Below are positions 1 to 10,098 of a stretch of 64,000 bases of DNA, in pieces (position 1 is the stretch's first letter; every line of letters starts with the position of its first letter). This stretch comes from Amorphoplanes friuliensis DSM 7358 (lineage in GTDB: Bacteria > Actinomycetota > Actinomycetes > Mycobacteriales > Micromonosporaceae). Location: assembly GCF_000494755.1 (NCBI RefSeq), contig NC_022657.1:8958001-9022000 (forward strand), given 5' to 3'. A model generated the notes under the pieces. That model saw only the letters and a list, made by a program, of their open reading frames with translations. It searched no databases and was not told the DNA's origin. A program made the translations under genes and the position numbers.

Positions 1-2057
1 CCCTGGCCGCTGCCGGACTGCTCGCTCTGCCGTCCCAGCCGGCGGCAGCAGCGAGCTACTTCCTGCCGAATTCGCTGACTGCCTACACCGACAACAGCAA
101 GCCGAAAAAGGCGTACCCGCTGGACTACCTCGGCGAGGCGCCGATCGGTGCCTGGCTGGACTCCGCGGGGGCCAAGCACGTCTCCCGCGGCTACTACACG
201 TTCGACCTGGCCCGGGCGTCCGGCCGCCAGATCACCGACGCGACGCTGAGCCTGGTGGAGAAGTCGGTCGCCGACTGCACCCGCCCGCGAGCCATCGAGG
301 TGTGGCGTGTGGCCGCCACCGCCAACGCTCCGACCTGGAAGAACGCCCCGGCGCAGCTGACGCGCGTGGGCGAGCTGGCACCCGCACAGCCCCAGGAGTG
401 CCCCAGCCGCTATCTGTACGCCGACCTCGGCCCGCTGCTGCGCAGCGTCCAGCAGGAAGGTGCCTCGGCCGTCACGCTGATGCTCCGGGTCCCGCAGAGC
501 CAGGAGGGCACGGTCGCCGCCGGCCGCCGGGTGGCCAGCGTCGGGATCTCGCTCGAGGACAACGGCGCGCCCGCCGTGCCCGGCAAGCTCTCGGTCAGCG
601 GCATCGCCTGCACCGACGGCACGCCGTGGATCGGCACCACCACCCCGGAGCTGCGCGCCGAGATCAACGACGCCGACTATCCGGGCAACCCGTTCGAGCG
701 CCTGACCGCGACGTTCGCGTACTGGCCGGTGGACCGGCCGTCCGAGCGCGTCGAGTGGACGTCGTCGGAGACTTCGACCGGGACCCTCCTGCGCTACACG
801 GTGCCGACCGCGCTCGCGCAGAACGTGCCCTACGCATTTGCGGTCCGGGCCACCGATCGGGCCGGCGCCACGTCGGCGTGGTCGCCGGAATGCAAGTTCG
901 CCATCGACACCACCCGGCCGGGTATCCCGAGCATCACCTCGGCCGACTACCCGACCACCGGCTGGAACGGCGGACCCGGCATCCCCGGCTCCTTCACCTT
1001 CAGGGTCGCGCCCGGCGACACCGACGTGACGCAGTTCCGCTGGGGCGTCTTCGGCGTCCTGGAGAACGTTCCGGTCGGCCCGGACGGCACGGTCACCGTT
1101 CGCTACACACCCACGTCCGACGGACCGCTGACGATGTCGCTGGCGTCGTACGACCGGGCCCTGAACCGCTCGGACACGGTCAACTACACGTTCCGCGTCA
1201 AGACCACCCAGCCGCAGATCGACGACCAGAACCCGGACGGCGCGATCTTCCAGCCGCGCACGATCGTGCTCTCCCCGGCCATGGACGACGTCGTCGAATA
1301 CACGTGGTGGCTGAACGACGGTCCCCACACGACGGTCCCCGCAGGCGCTGACGGCAAGGCCACCATCGTGGTCTCGCCCAACCTCGCCGGAACCAACCAC
1401 CTGTACGTGACCAGCCGGACCTCGACCGACCTCCCCTCGGGCAAGGCCGACTACTACATGTACGTCGCGACGTCGCCGACGCTGACCTCCCCGGACTTCC
1501 CGGACGGCGAAAACAGTGAAGGCCCCCTGGTCGGCAAGCAGGTCACACTGACCTTCCACCCGGGCATGCCAGGCGTCACCGAGTACGTCTGGAAAATCAA
1601 CCGCCGCGACGAGCAGGTCGTCCCGGCCGACGCCGACGGCACCGCCACGGTCACCTGGACCGAGCGCGACTACACGTACCTCAACATCGAGCTGACCTCG
1701 CGCACAGCGGACGGCTTCGAGTCGACCCCCAACTCGTACTTCCTCACGCTGACCTCGCACGCCCCGACGGTCGAGTCCGCCGAATACCCGGAGTGGTCCA
1801 CCGGCGGCGGCCCGGGCATCGAAGGCACCTTCACCTTCCGCCCGGCCCAGCCCGGCGTCACGTCCTACACGTGGCGCCTGGACGACGGCCCCGAACAAAC
1901 CGTGCCGGCCACCACCGACGGCACAGCCACCACAACCTGGACCCCCACCACCGACCAAACCGGCTGGCACACCCTGAAGGTCCGCGAACACATCGGAGAC
2001 GTCACCTCCGACGAAAAGGAATACAGCCTCATCGTCGCCGAGCCCGAGGGTTCTTGA
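1..2057 (+). CDS. Secreted multi-domain beta-sandwich protein, paralog A (5' end outside window)
   Basis: The reading frame is open from base 3 to the stop at 2057 (684 codons seen). The first residues, LAAAGLLALPSQPAAAAS, match the hydrophobic core and Ala-rich cleavage region of the signal peptide of the next gene, so only about 16 residues are missing upstream. After the signal come about 190 residues resembling DNRLRE-type surface modules (GAWLDSAG, HVSRGYYTFDL, ADCTRPRAIEVWRV). Then follow four or so Ig/fibronectin-like repeats with the core Y-x-W-x-L-N/D-D-G, T-V-P-A and D-G-T-A-T-V. No catalytic motif is visible. It is a close paralog of the gene at 2166-4253 in the same order, and both are followed by the same hairpin. 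A secreted adhesive, wall or matrix role is inferred; function unknown. Confidence 0.85.
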   Translation, partial: LAAAGLLALPSQPAAAASYFLPNSLTAYTDNSKPKKAYPLDYLGEAPIGAWLDSAGAKHVSRGYYTFDLARASGRQITDATLSLVEKSVADCTRPRAIEVWRVAATANAPTWKNAPAQLTRVGELAPAQPQECPSRYLYADLGPLLRSVQQEGASAVTLMLRVPQSQEGTVAAGRRVASVGISLEDNGAPAVPGKLSVSGIACTDGTPWIGTTTPELRAEINDADYPGNPFERLTATFAYWPVDRPSERVEWTSSETSTGTLLRYTVPTALAQNVPYAFAVRATDRAGATSAWSPECKFAIDTTRPGIPSITSADYPTTGWNGGPGIPGSFTFRVAPGDTDVTQFRWGVFGVLENVPVGPDGTVTVRYTPTSDGPLTMSLASYDRALNRSDTVNYTFRVKTTQPQIDDQNPDGAIFQPRTIVLSPAMDDVVEYTWWLNDGPHTTVPAGADGKATIVVSPNLAGTNHLYVTSRTSTDLPSGKADYYMYVATSPTLTSPDFPDGENSEGPLVGKQVTLTFHPGMPGVTEYVWKINRRDEQVVPADADGTATVTWTERDYTYLNIELTSRTADGFESTPNSYFLTLTSHAPTVESAEYPEWSTGGGPGIEGTFTFRPAQPGVTSYTWRLDDGPEQTVPATTDGTATTTWTPTTDQTGWHTLKVREHIGDVTSDEKEYSLIVAEPEGS

Positions 2058-2079
2058 TCCTCCAGCAGCCGACAGGCGC

Positions 2080-2117
2080 CGGGGATCCGTTCGGAATCGA
2101 CACCGACTGGATCCCCG
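2080..2117 (+). terminator. Hairpin downstream of paralog A, shared with paralog B
   Basis: Perfect 9-bp inverted repeat CGGGGATCC / GGATCCCCG around a 20-base loop, 22 bases after the stop codon. There is no T-run. The same arms and a partly conserved loop occur after the next gene, so the hairpin was probably duplicated with the gene. It may be a terminator or an mRNA 3' stabiliser. Confidence 0.55.
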
Positions 2118-2165
2118 CGCTGGTTTCCCCTGAACGACCGTCAGCACCGCCTACCCGGAGGACCT

Positions 2166-4253
2166 GTGGCACCCTTGCGCGCCCTTTTTGCGCCCGCGTT
2201 CGGAGCGTCGATTCTTGTCGCTGCCGGACTGATCGCCCTACCGGCACAACCCGCAGCCGCGGCGTCCCGGTTCCTGCCACTGACGCTGAGCGCCCACACC
2301 GACAGCGACTCTCCGAAGGCGGCCTTCCCGCTCAGTTCGACGGACCAAGCGCCGATCGGTGCCTGGCTCGATGCTGACGGGGACAAACACGTCTCCCGCG
2401 CCTACTACACGTTCGATCTGTCACCGCTGGCCGGCCGGCAGATCACCGAGGCGACCATCTCCCTGGAGGAGAAGACCGTGGCCGACTGCACCCGGTCCCG
2501 GGCGATCGAGGTCTGGCGGGTCGCCGCCACCAGCACCGCACCGACATGGAAAAGAGCGCCGAAGCAACTGACCCGCGCCGGTGTGCTGGCCTCGTCGCCG
2601 GCGCAGTGTCCGAGTCATTACCTCTTCACCGACGTAGCCGCCGTTCTGCGCGCGGCCCAGGCAGAAAAAGCCGCTTCGGTGACGTTGATGCTGCGAGTGC
2701 CCGACGACCAGGAGGGCAAGGTGGCCGCCGGCCGCCGCGTCGTCAATGTCGGCATCCAGACCGTGGACAACCGTCCACCTGCGACGCCGGGGCAGCTCGG
2801 CGTGAGCGGGCTGGTCTGCACGCCGGACGGCATTTTTGTGGGCACTCGAACCCCAAAGCTATGGGCCCAGATCGAAGACCCTGACTTCCCCAGCGATTCC
2901 GTCACCGCGACGGTCGCCTATTGGCCGGTCGTCAGGCCCACCGAGCGCACCGAACTGACCCAGGACAACTTGTCGTTCGCCGGACCGGTTCAGATGACCG
3001 TGCCCGGCGAACTCACTGAAGGTGAGATTTACGCATTCGCGGTGCAGGCCACCGACCGGGCCGGGGCAAAGTCCGTCTGGTCGGCGGAGTGCCGATTCAC
3101 CGTCGACACGAGAGTTCCACGGGCACCGAAGGTCTCTTCGGATGACTATCCCGGCCCAGCCGCCGGGGGTCCTGGCATTCCTGGCACCTTCACCATCACC
3201 TCCGACCCGCGCGACAACGACGTGGTCGGTTTCCGATGGCTAGGATCGAACGGCCCGGGCAACGAGGTGCCCCTTGAACCGGACGGCACGGCCACGGTCG
3301 AGTTCACGCCGACGTTCTACGGCACCCAACGGCTCGAAGTGCAGGCGATCGACCGGACACGGAACCGGTCCGCGGTTACGACCTATGAGTTCCAGGTCAG
3401 ATTGACCGAACCGATCGTCACCGACCACAACCCTGAGGGGCAGCTCTTCGAGCCGCGGTCGCTCACTTTCGCCCCGCGCATGCCGGACGTGGCGGAGTAC
3501 ACCTACTGGTTGAACGACGGCGACAAGACCACGGTCCCAGCGGGAACGGACGGCACGGCGACGGTGACCGTGACACCGGACCAGGTCGGCACGACAGAGG
3601 TCCACGTGATCAGCCGCACCACGTCCGGTCAGCTGTCCACCCGGACCGACTACCGGATCCATGTCCCTACCGCGCCGACGGTGACGTCTCCCGACTTCCC
3701 GGAGGACGGCAGCGATGATCTGCCGCTGGTCGGCGAGCAGGTTACCTTCACGTTCCACCCGGGTATGGCCGGCGTCACCGAGTACGTCTGGAAGGTCAAC
3801 GGTCGCGCTGAGCAGGTGGTCCAGGCGGACGCCGACGGCACGGCCACGGTGACCTGGACCGAGCGGGACGACTCGAACATCACCGTCCAGGTGACCAGCC
3901 GGACGGCAGACGGACTGGAGTCGGAGGCGACCTCCTCCGACTTCATTCTGAGGTGGCACGCCCCGACGGTGCAGTCCGCGGACTACCGGGAGTGGGGGAC
4001 GTCAGGCGGACCAGGCATCGCCGGCACGTTCAGCTTCAGCCCCGCCTACGAGGGTGTCACGGCCTACACCTGGCGCCTGGACGACGGCCAGGAGCACACG
4101 ATCCCGGCAGCGGCGGACGGCACGGCCACCCTGACCTGGACCCCGACGGCGGAGCAGACCGGGTGGCACACCCTGACGGTCCGCGAGCACGTCGGCGACA
4201 TCATCTCGAATCCCATGACCTACGAGTTCGGGGTGGCCACCCCGGAGAGCTGA
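2166..4253 (+). CDS. Secreted multi-domain beta-sandwich protein, paralog B
   Basis: 695 aa from a GTG start preceded by CGGAGGA. Residues 1-34 form a Sec signal peptide ending in PAAAAS. Residues 35-210 resemble the DNRLRE surface module, with TFDLSPLAGRQITEATISLE followed by a conserved Cys in ADC. The rest is a chain of Ig/FN3-like repeats (roughly residues 215-310, 315-395, 400-490, 495-595 and 600-690) with the recurrent core W-x-L-N/D-D-G, T-V/I-P-A and D-G-T-A-T. Length and domain order match paralog A throughout, so the pair arose by tandem duplication. No enzyme motif, LPxTG or membrane tail is seen, so a secreted or non-covalently wall-associated protein is inferred. Substrate and role are unknown. 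Confidence 0.88.
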   Translation: MAPLRALFAPAFGASILVAAGLIALPAQPAAAASRFLPLTLSAHTDSDSPKAAFPLSSTDQAPIGAWLDADGDKHVSRAYYTFDLSPLAGRQITEATISLEEKTVADCTRSRAIEVWRVAATSTAPTWKRAPKQLTRAGVLASSPAQCPSHYLFTDVAAVLRAAQAEKAASVTLMLRVPDDQEGKVAAGRRVVNVGIQTVDNRPPATPGQLGVSGLVCTPDGIFVGTRTPKLWAQIEDPDFPSDSVTATVAYWPVVRPTERTELTQDNLSFAGPVQMTVPGELTEGEIYAFAVQATDRAGAKSVWSAECRFTVDTRVPRAPKVSSDDYPGPAAGGPGIPGTFTITSDPRDNDVVGFRWLGSNGPGNEVPLEPDGTATVEFTPTFYGTQRLEVQAIDRTRNRSAVTTYEFQVRLTEPIVTDHNPEGQLFEPRSLTFAPRMPDVAEYTYWLNDGDKTTVPAGTDGTATVTVTPDQVGTTEVHVISRTTSGQLSTRTDYRIHVPTAPTVTSPDFPEDGSDDLPLVGEQVTFTFHPGMAGVTEYVWKVNGRAEQVVQADADGTATVTWTERDDSNITVQVTSRTADGLESEATSSDFILRWHAPTVQSADYREWGTSGGPGIAGTFSFSPAYEGVTAYTWRLDDGQEHTIPAAADGTATLTWTPTAEQTGWHTLTVREHVGDIISNPMTYEFGVATPES

Positions 4254-4281
4254 GCCGGCTCGGCCGATCACGCAGCCGGCA

Positions 4282-4329
4282 GGGTGCGGGGATCCGTTCA
4301 GGAGCGCCAGCGACTGGATCCCCGCGCCC
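4282..4329 (+). terminator. Long hairpin downstream of paralog B
   Basis: Inverted repeat whose inner 10 bp are perfect (GCGGGGATCC / GGATCCCCGC). It extends to 14 pairs with one G-U wobble, around a loop similar to that of 2080-2117. It starts 29 bases after the stop of paralog B. Confidence 0.6.
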
Positions 4330-4350
4330 GGTCCCCGCGGGAGCGGCGGT

Positions 4351-4377
4351 CATTGCCATGCACCGGGCGTGGCAATG
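4351..4377. terminator. Intrinsic terminator between paralog B and fumarase
   Basis: 11-bp stem (CATTGCCATGC / GCGTGGCAATG, one wobble) with a 5-base loop, followed on the + strand by AAG and five T (4381-4385). It lies between convergent genes and would also fold on the minus strand just after the fumarase stop. This is the best intrinsic terminator of the window. Confidence 0.75.
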
Positions 4378-4390
4378 AAGTTTTTGCTGT

Positions 4391-6058
<1,668 letters not shown>

Positions 6059-6128
6059 GACGGGCAAGCCTAGGCCAGCGCCTGCACAAGGTGCGAACCA
6101 GCAGGGTCACGCCCACATACCGGTTCGA

Positions 6129-7445
6129 TCACCGTGCCGGTGAACCCGCGAACGGGACGTAGGCCATGTCCCGTCCGGAGACCAGGATCATGCCGCTCGG
6201 GCCGACCGCAAAAACCTTCGCATCGGTACGCGCCTCGGCCAGCACACCACCCGTGCGCGGGCTGAGCGCAACCACCTTCGCGGGCTTCGTCTCGGCCACC
6301 ACGGCGGCGTACGGCGTCAGCGCGGCCTGCGCCCCCGGGTTGATCCCCCGCCGCCAGTTGACCTTCCCGCGGCCGAACGAGCGGGCCGTGAGGGTGCGCT
6401 GGTCGGAGGTGCGGACGAGCGCGTACGCGTCGTTGACGGCCAGCACGGTCTGCCCTTTTTCACCGTGCCAGAGGACCCGTCCGTCGTGTGCGGCGATCAG
6501 CTCCTGGCGGCCGACCGGGTCGACGCCGAGCACCACGTCGTACCCGCCGGCCGGGTCCCGCTCCTGCTTGCAGGTCGAGCCGTTGTCGGCGGTCCGCAGG
6601 TTGAGACCGTCGCGCTGCCACACCGCGTGACCGCTGGGCGGGTCGTGGGCGATGACGCTGTAGTAACAGGTGCCGTCGCGGGCCACGCCGGTCACGGTCA
6701 GGACCCGGCTGCCGACCACGGTGACCCGCTGGTCACGGGCCGGGGTCCGCGTCTGCACCACACGGCCCTGCGCGGTGTCGACAACCTGGATCTTGCCGTC
6801 GCCGGGGAGGCCGATGAGGTTCGGCAACGACCGCGGCCCGGCCGCCCGCCCGTCGAACTGCGACGACGTCAACGGCTGCGTGTCGGGCAGGTCGGGGTTC
6901 GAGGCGTCGAGCACAAAACCGATGCCCGGCGTCGCGATCGTCCACATGGGTCGGCTGCCGCGCGGCTCCCACGCGCTCAGCTCGCACTCCCCGGCCTTGG
7001 GACAGCGCAGGTCGAGCACCGCGTCGGCGTAGGTCCAGACGGCCGTGGCCTCGGTGTCCGTGCGCCGGACCGCGCCGGTCGCCGGGTCGAGCACCTCGTA
7101 ACCCTTGGTCAGCAGCCGGCCGACAACCACCACCGCGTCGCTGTCACCGCCGGCCACGCCGGCCCAGTCAGCGTCCGACTTCCAGAGCTTCACCCCGGCC
7201 GTGATCCCGTACGCCTCCACGGACGTCCTGTACTCGACGACGATCGCGCCGCCGCTGATGGTGACGCTCTTCGGTGACCCGCCGATGGCCGTCTGCCAGG
7301 TGGCCACCCCCTCGGCGATCGGGTCGCTCTGGTTGATCCACGACCAGATCTGGGGGAACGGGTTCCACACCCCGGTCGTGGCCAGGACGATGACGACCAC
7401 GACGCCGACCAGCGCGTAGCCCTTCGCCGACCCGCCGGAAGCCAC
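6129..7445 (-). CDS. Membrane-anchored PQQ-like beta-propeller protein
   Basis: 438 aa from a GTG at 7445, chosen because longer frames run into the Lrp gene and lack protein-like sequence. One N-terminal membrane segment (about residues 8-25, GYALVGVVVVIVLATTG) is followed by an extracytoplasmic domain with repeated blade motifs: VTISGGAIVV, VLDPATGAVRR, IQVVDTAQGRVV, LIAAHDGRVLW, VVALSPRTGGVLAEA. These fit a PQQ-like (YVTN/WD-type) propeller. Four Cys in the middle could form disulfides. No quinoprotein catalytic residues are obvious, so a binding or scaffold role is more likely than dehydrogenase activity. It lies 62 bases after the Lrp gene on the same strand. A second protein of the class is at 20186-21289. 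Confidence 0.7.
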   Translation of the reverse strand: MASGGSAKGYALVGVVVVIVLATTGVWNPFPQIWSWINQSDPIAEGVATWQTAIGGSPKSVTISGGAIVVEYRTSVEAYGITAGVKLWKSDADWAGVAGGDSDAVVVVGRLLTKGYEVLDPATGAVRRTDTEATAVWTYADAVLDLRCPKAGECELSAWEPRGSRPMWTIATPGIGFVLDASNPDLPDTQPLTSSQFDGRAAGPRSLPNLIGLPGDGKIQVVDTAQGRVVQTRTPARDQRVTVVGSRVLTVTGVARDGTCYYSVIAHDPPSGHAVWQRDGLNLRTADNGSTCKQERDPAGGYDVVLGVDPVGRQELIAAHDGRVLWHGEKGQTVLAVNDAYALVRTSDQRTLTARSFGRGKVNWRRGINPGAQAALTPYAAVVAETKPAKVVALSPRTGGVLAEARTDAKVFAVGPSGMILVSGRDMAYVPFAGSPAR

Positions 7446-7507
7446 GCCGACACGGTAGCCAGACCGGCACAACTCGACGATCAGCCCGAAAAGCCCGTGT
7501 CGAGCGA

Positions 7508-7993
7508 TTATGCCTGGCTTGCCGCTTTCACCAGCGGCATCGTCCGGTACGGGATCTGCTCGGCCAGCGCGATGATGGTCGACGCCCGCTCGATCCCCTC
7601 GTACGCGAGCACCCGGTCGATGACCCGCTGCAGGTCGGCGTTCGACCGGGCGACGATCCGGCACATCAGGTCACCACTGCCGGTGATCGTGTGTGCCTCG
7701 AGGACCTCCGGGATGTCCGTGAGGTGCTCGGTCACGGCAGTGTGGCCGTACCGCTGGCTGATCTCGAGAGTCACGAAGCTCATCACGCCGTAGCCGATGA
7801 CCGCCGGCGAGACGTCCGGGCCGAACCCGCGGATGGCGCCGCGGGCGGTCAGCTTGTCGAGCCGGGCCTGGACCGTGCCGCGGGCGACGCCGAGCCGGCG
7901 GGACAGCTCCAGCACGCCGATCCGCGGCTCCTCGGCGAGTAGCGCGAGCATCTTGCCGTCGAGGGCGTCGAGGTGGACATCTTGTACAGCCAT
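7508..7993 (-). CDS. Lrp/AsnC family transcriptional regulator
   Basis: 161 aa from ATG at 7993. N-terminal winged helix (LDGKMLALLAEEPRIGVLELSRRLGVARGTVQARLDKL) followed by the RAM/ligand-binding domain (GSGDLMCRIVARSNADLQRVIDRVL). Family members sense amino acids and bind as octamers near target promoters. The gene is divergent from hpd with only 88 bases between the two starts, the usual arrangement for a local regulator; control of hpd by tyrosine or another aromatic acid is inferred. Confidence 0.9.
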   Translation of the reverse strand: MAVQDVHLDALDGKMLALLAEEPRIGVLELSRRLGVARGTVQARLDKLTARGAIRGFGPDVSPAVIGYGVMSFVTLEISQRYGHTAVTEHLTDIPEVLEAHTITGSGDLMCRIVARSNADLQRVIDRVLAYEGIERASTIIALAEQIPYRTMPLVKAASQA

Positions 7994-8081
7994 GGTGCTC
8001 CCGGACTCTACCGAATGCGCATACTGACCAGCCAGAATTCTCACTATTGCCCACCGGGCGGGGAGAGGCCAGCCTCTGGAC
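7994..8081. promoter_or_regulatory. Divergent lrp / hpd control region
   Basis: 88 bases between divergent starts. A relatively AT-rich core includes the perfect 8-bp palindrome AGAATTCT (8034-8041) flanked by TACTGACC and CACTATTG. Possible site for the Lrp-type regulator. GGGGAG at 8060 is the only purine tract before hpd and lies rather far (16 bases) from its ATG. The -35/-10 elements cannot be assigned with confidence. Confidence 0.4.
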
Positions 8082-9236
8082 ATGACGCAGGTGATGGAAA
8101 CCGCCACAGAGACCGTCGACGTTTTCCCCGTCAAGGGCGTCGACTACCTCCAGTTCCTCGTGGGCAACGCGAAGCAGGCGGCCCACTACTACTCGACCGC
8201 CTTCGGGATGACCTGTGTGGCGTACCGCGGGCCGGAGAACGGCTACCGCGACCACGCCGAATATGTGCTGGTCAGCGGGTCCGCCCGGTTCCTGATCACC
8301 GGTGCGGTGCACGCCGGTGCGCCCGGCGCCGACCACGTCACCCGGCACAGCGACGGCATCTACGACATCGCACTGCACGTCCCGGACGTCGACAAGGCGT
8401 TCGCCCACACGGTCTCCGCCGGCGCGCGACCCGTCACCGAACCTCACGACCTGACCGACGAGCACGGCACGGTACGCATCGCCGCGATCGCCACCTACGG
8501 CGACACGATCCACACGCTGATCGACCGGTCGAGGTACGACGGTCCGTTCCTGCCCGGCTTCGTGGCCCGCAGCCCGATCGTCGACCGGCAGCCCGCGATC
8601 GACGCCGGCCTCCAGCCCAAGCGTTACTTCCAGGCCGTCGACCACGTGGTCGGCAACGTCGAGCTCGGCAAGATGGACGAGTGGGTCGCCTTCTACGGCC
8701 GCGTCATGGGCTTCACCAACATGGCCGAGTTCATCGGCGACGACATCGCCACCGACTACTCCGCGCTCATGTCGAAGGTCGTGGCCGACGGCACCCGCAA
8801 GGTCAAGTTCCCGCTCAACGAGCCGGCCGTCTCCCAGCGCAAGTCCCAGATCGACGAGTACCTGGAGTTCTACGGCGGCCCCGGCGCCCAGCACATCGCC
8901 GTGGCCACCAACGACATCCTGTCCAGCGTCGACGCCATGCGCGCGGCCGGCCTGGAGTTCCTCGACACGCCGGACTCGTACTACGACGACCCTTCGCTGC
9001 GAGCCAGGATCGGCCAGGTGCGCGTACCGATCGAGGAACTGAAGAAGCGCTCGATCCTGGTCGACCGGGACGAGGACGGCTACCTCCTGCAGATCTTCAC
9101 CAAGCCGGTCCAGGACCGCCCGACGGTCTTCTTCGAGCTGATCGAGCGGCACGGGTCGCTCGGATTCGGTAAGGGCAACTTCAAGGCCCTGTTCGAGGCG
9201 ATCGAGCGGGAGCAAGAGCTGCGCGGAAACCTGTAA
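8082..9236 (+). CDS. hpd: 4-hydroxyphenylpyruvate dioxygenase
   Basis: 384 aa, the usual bacterial length. Converts 4-hydroxyphenylpyruvate and O2 to homogentisate, the second step of tyrosine breakdown. Two vicinal-oxygen-chelate halves are visible; the C-terminal half carries the Fe(II) triad His188 (QAVDHVVGNVE), His271 (AQHIAVATNDI) and Glu352 (FFELIER). The C-terminal gate helix GFGKGNFKALFEAIEREQ is intact. It starts a run with two RDD proteins and an aminotransferase (gaps 10, -4, -4 bases), which could supply its substrate from tyrosine. Divergent Lrp/AsnC gene upstream. Confidence 0.97.
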   Translation: MTQVMETATETVDVFPVKGVDYLQFLVGNAKQAAHYYSTAFGMTCVAYRGPENGYRDHAEYVLVSGSARFLITGAVHAGAPGADHVTRHSDGIYDIALHVPDVDKAFAHTVSAGARPVTEPHDLTDEHGTVRIAAIATYGDTIHTLIDRSRYDGPFLPGFVARSPIVDRQPAIDAGLQPKRYFQAVDHVVGNVELGKMDEWVAFYGRVMGFTNMAEFIGDDIATDYSALMSKVVADGTRKVKFPLNEPAVSQRKSQIDEYLEFYGGPGAQHIAVATNDILSSVDAMRAAGLEFLDTPDSYYDDPSLRARIGQVRVPIEELKKRSILVDRDEDGYLLQIFTKPVQDRPTVFFELIERHGSLGFGKGNFKALFEAIEREQELRGNL

Positions 9237-9246
9237 CACTGTCCCC

Positions 9247-10098
9247 GTGACACAACCGAACGACGACGCCGTTGACGTGGGCCGGCCGCCCGTGAGTGAG
9301 CCGGTCCCCGTCCCGGCGCCCGCCGGACCGCCTCCCGGCAGCCCACCGCCCAGCGGTCCCGCTTCTGCCGGACCGCCGCCCCAGGCCCCACCGTTCGGTG
9401 GTCCGATGCCTGGCGGTCCTGCGCCGGCCTTCGGTGGTCCGATGCCCGGTGGTCCGATGCCCGGCGGTCCGGTGCCTGGCGGTCCCGCGCCGGCCTTCGG
9501 TGGTCCGATGCCCGGCGGTCCCGCGCCGGCTTACTACGGGCCGCCGCCGCCCGGGTACGGGTGGCGGCCGCCGCCCGTACCGGTGGCACCCGACGGACGG
9601 CCCCTGGCCGACTTCGGCATCCGGCTGCTGTCACACCTCATCGACGGCGCCATCGTGGGAGGCATCGCCACGGTCGTGTTCCTGCCGGTGATGTTCATCT
9701 TCGTGTTCAACGTGATGCCGGACTTCCCCTCGGCCGCGGACCCGTCGTACACGCCGACTTTCGACCCCGCCGAGTTCTTCATCCCGTTCCTGCTGCTCGA
9801 ACTCGGCTTCTTCGTGCTGCTGTTCGTGGCCTACTACGTCTACTACGTCGAGATGATGTACCGCAGCGGCCAGACCGTCGGCAAGAAGCTCATGAAGATC
9901 AAGGTCGTTCCGCTGGAGCCGGGCGCGGTCCTGACCCGCGGCATCGCGGCGAAGCGCTACCTGATCGAGTTCGTGGTCGGCATCATCGTGCCGTTCTTCA
10001 CCTACCTCGACGGCCTCTGGCAACTGTGGGACAAGCCCTACCAGCAGACCCTGCACGACAAGGTCGCCAAGACCGTCGTGGTAAAGGTTGCGCCATGA
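9247..10098 (+). CDS. RDD family membrane protein with Pro/Gly-rich N-terminus
   Basis: 283 aa from GTG, 10 bases after hpd. Residues 1-105 are disordered, rich in Pro and Gly with repeated GGPMPG and GGPAPAFGGPMPG units. The RDD domain starts near residue 115 (DFGIRLLSHLIDGAIVGG), with membrane segments at about 120-150, 175-200 and 235-255 and the conserved TVGKKLMKIKVV after the second. The last residues, QTLHDKVAKTVVVKV, are typical of RDD proteins. Function of the family is mostly unknown; some members are ion antiporters. Its stop overlaps the start of the next RDD gene (ATGA), so the two are probably translated together. Confidence 0.85.
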   Translation: MTQPNDDAVDVGRPPVSEPVPVPAPAGPPPGSPPPSGPASAGPPPQAPPFGGPMPGGPAPAFGGPMPGGPMPGGPVPGGPAPAFGGPMPGGPAPAYYGPPPPGYGWRPPPVPVAPDGRPLADFGIRLLSHLIDGAIVGGIATVVFLPVMFIFVFNVMPDFPSAADPSYTPTFDPAEFFIPFLLLELGFFVLLFVAYYVYYVEMMYRSGQTVGKKLMKIKVVPLEPGAVLTRGIAAKRYLIEFVVGIIVPFFTYLDGLWQLWDKPYQQTLHDKVAKTVVVKVAP

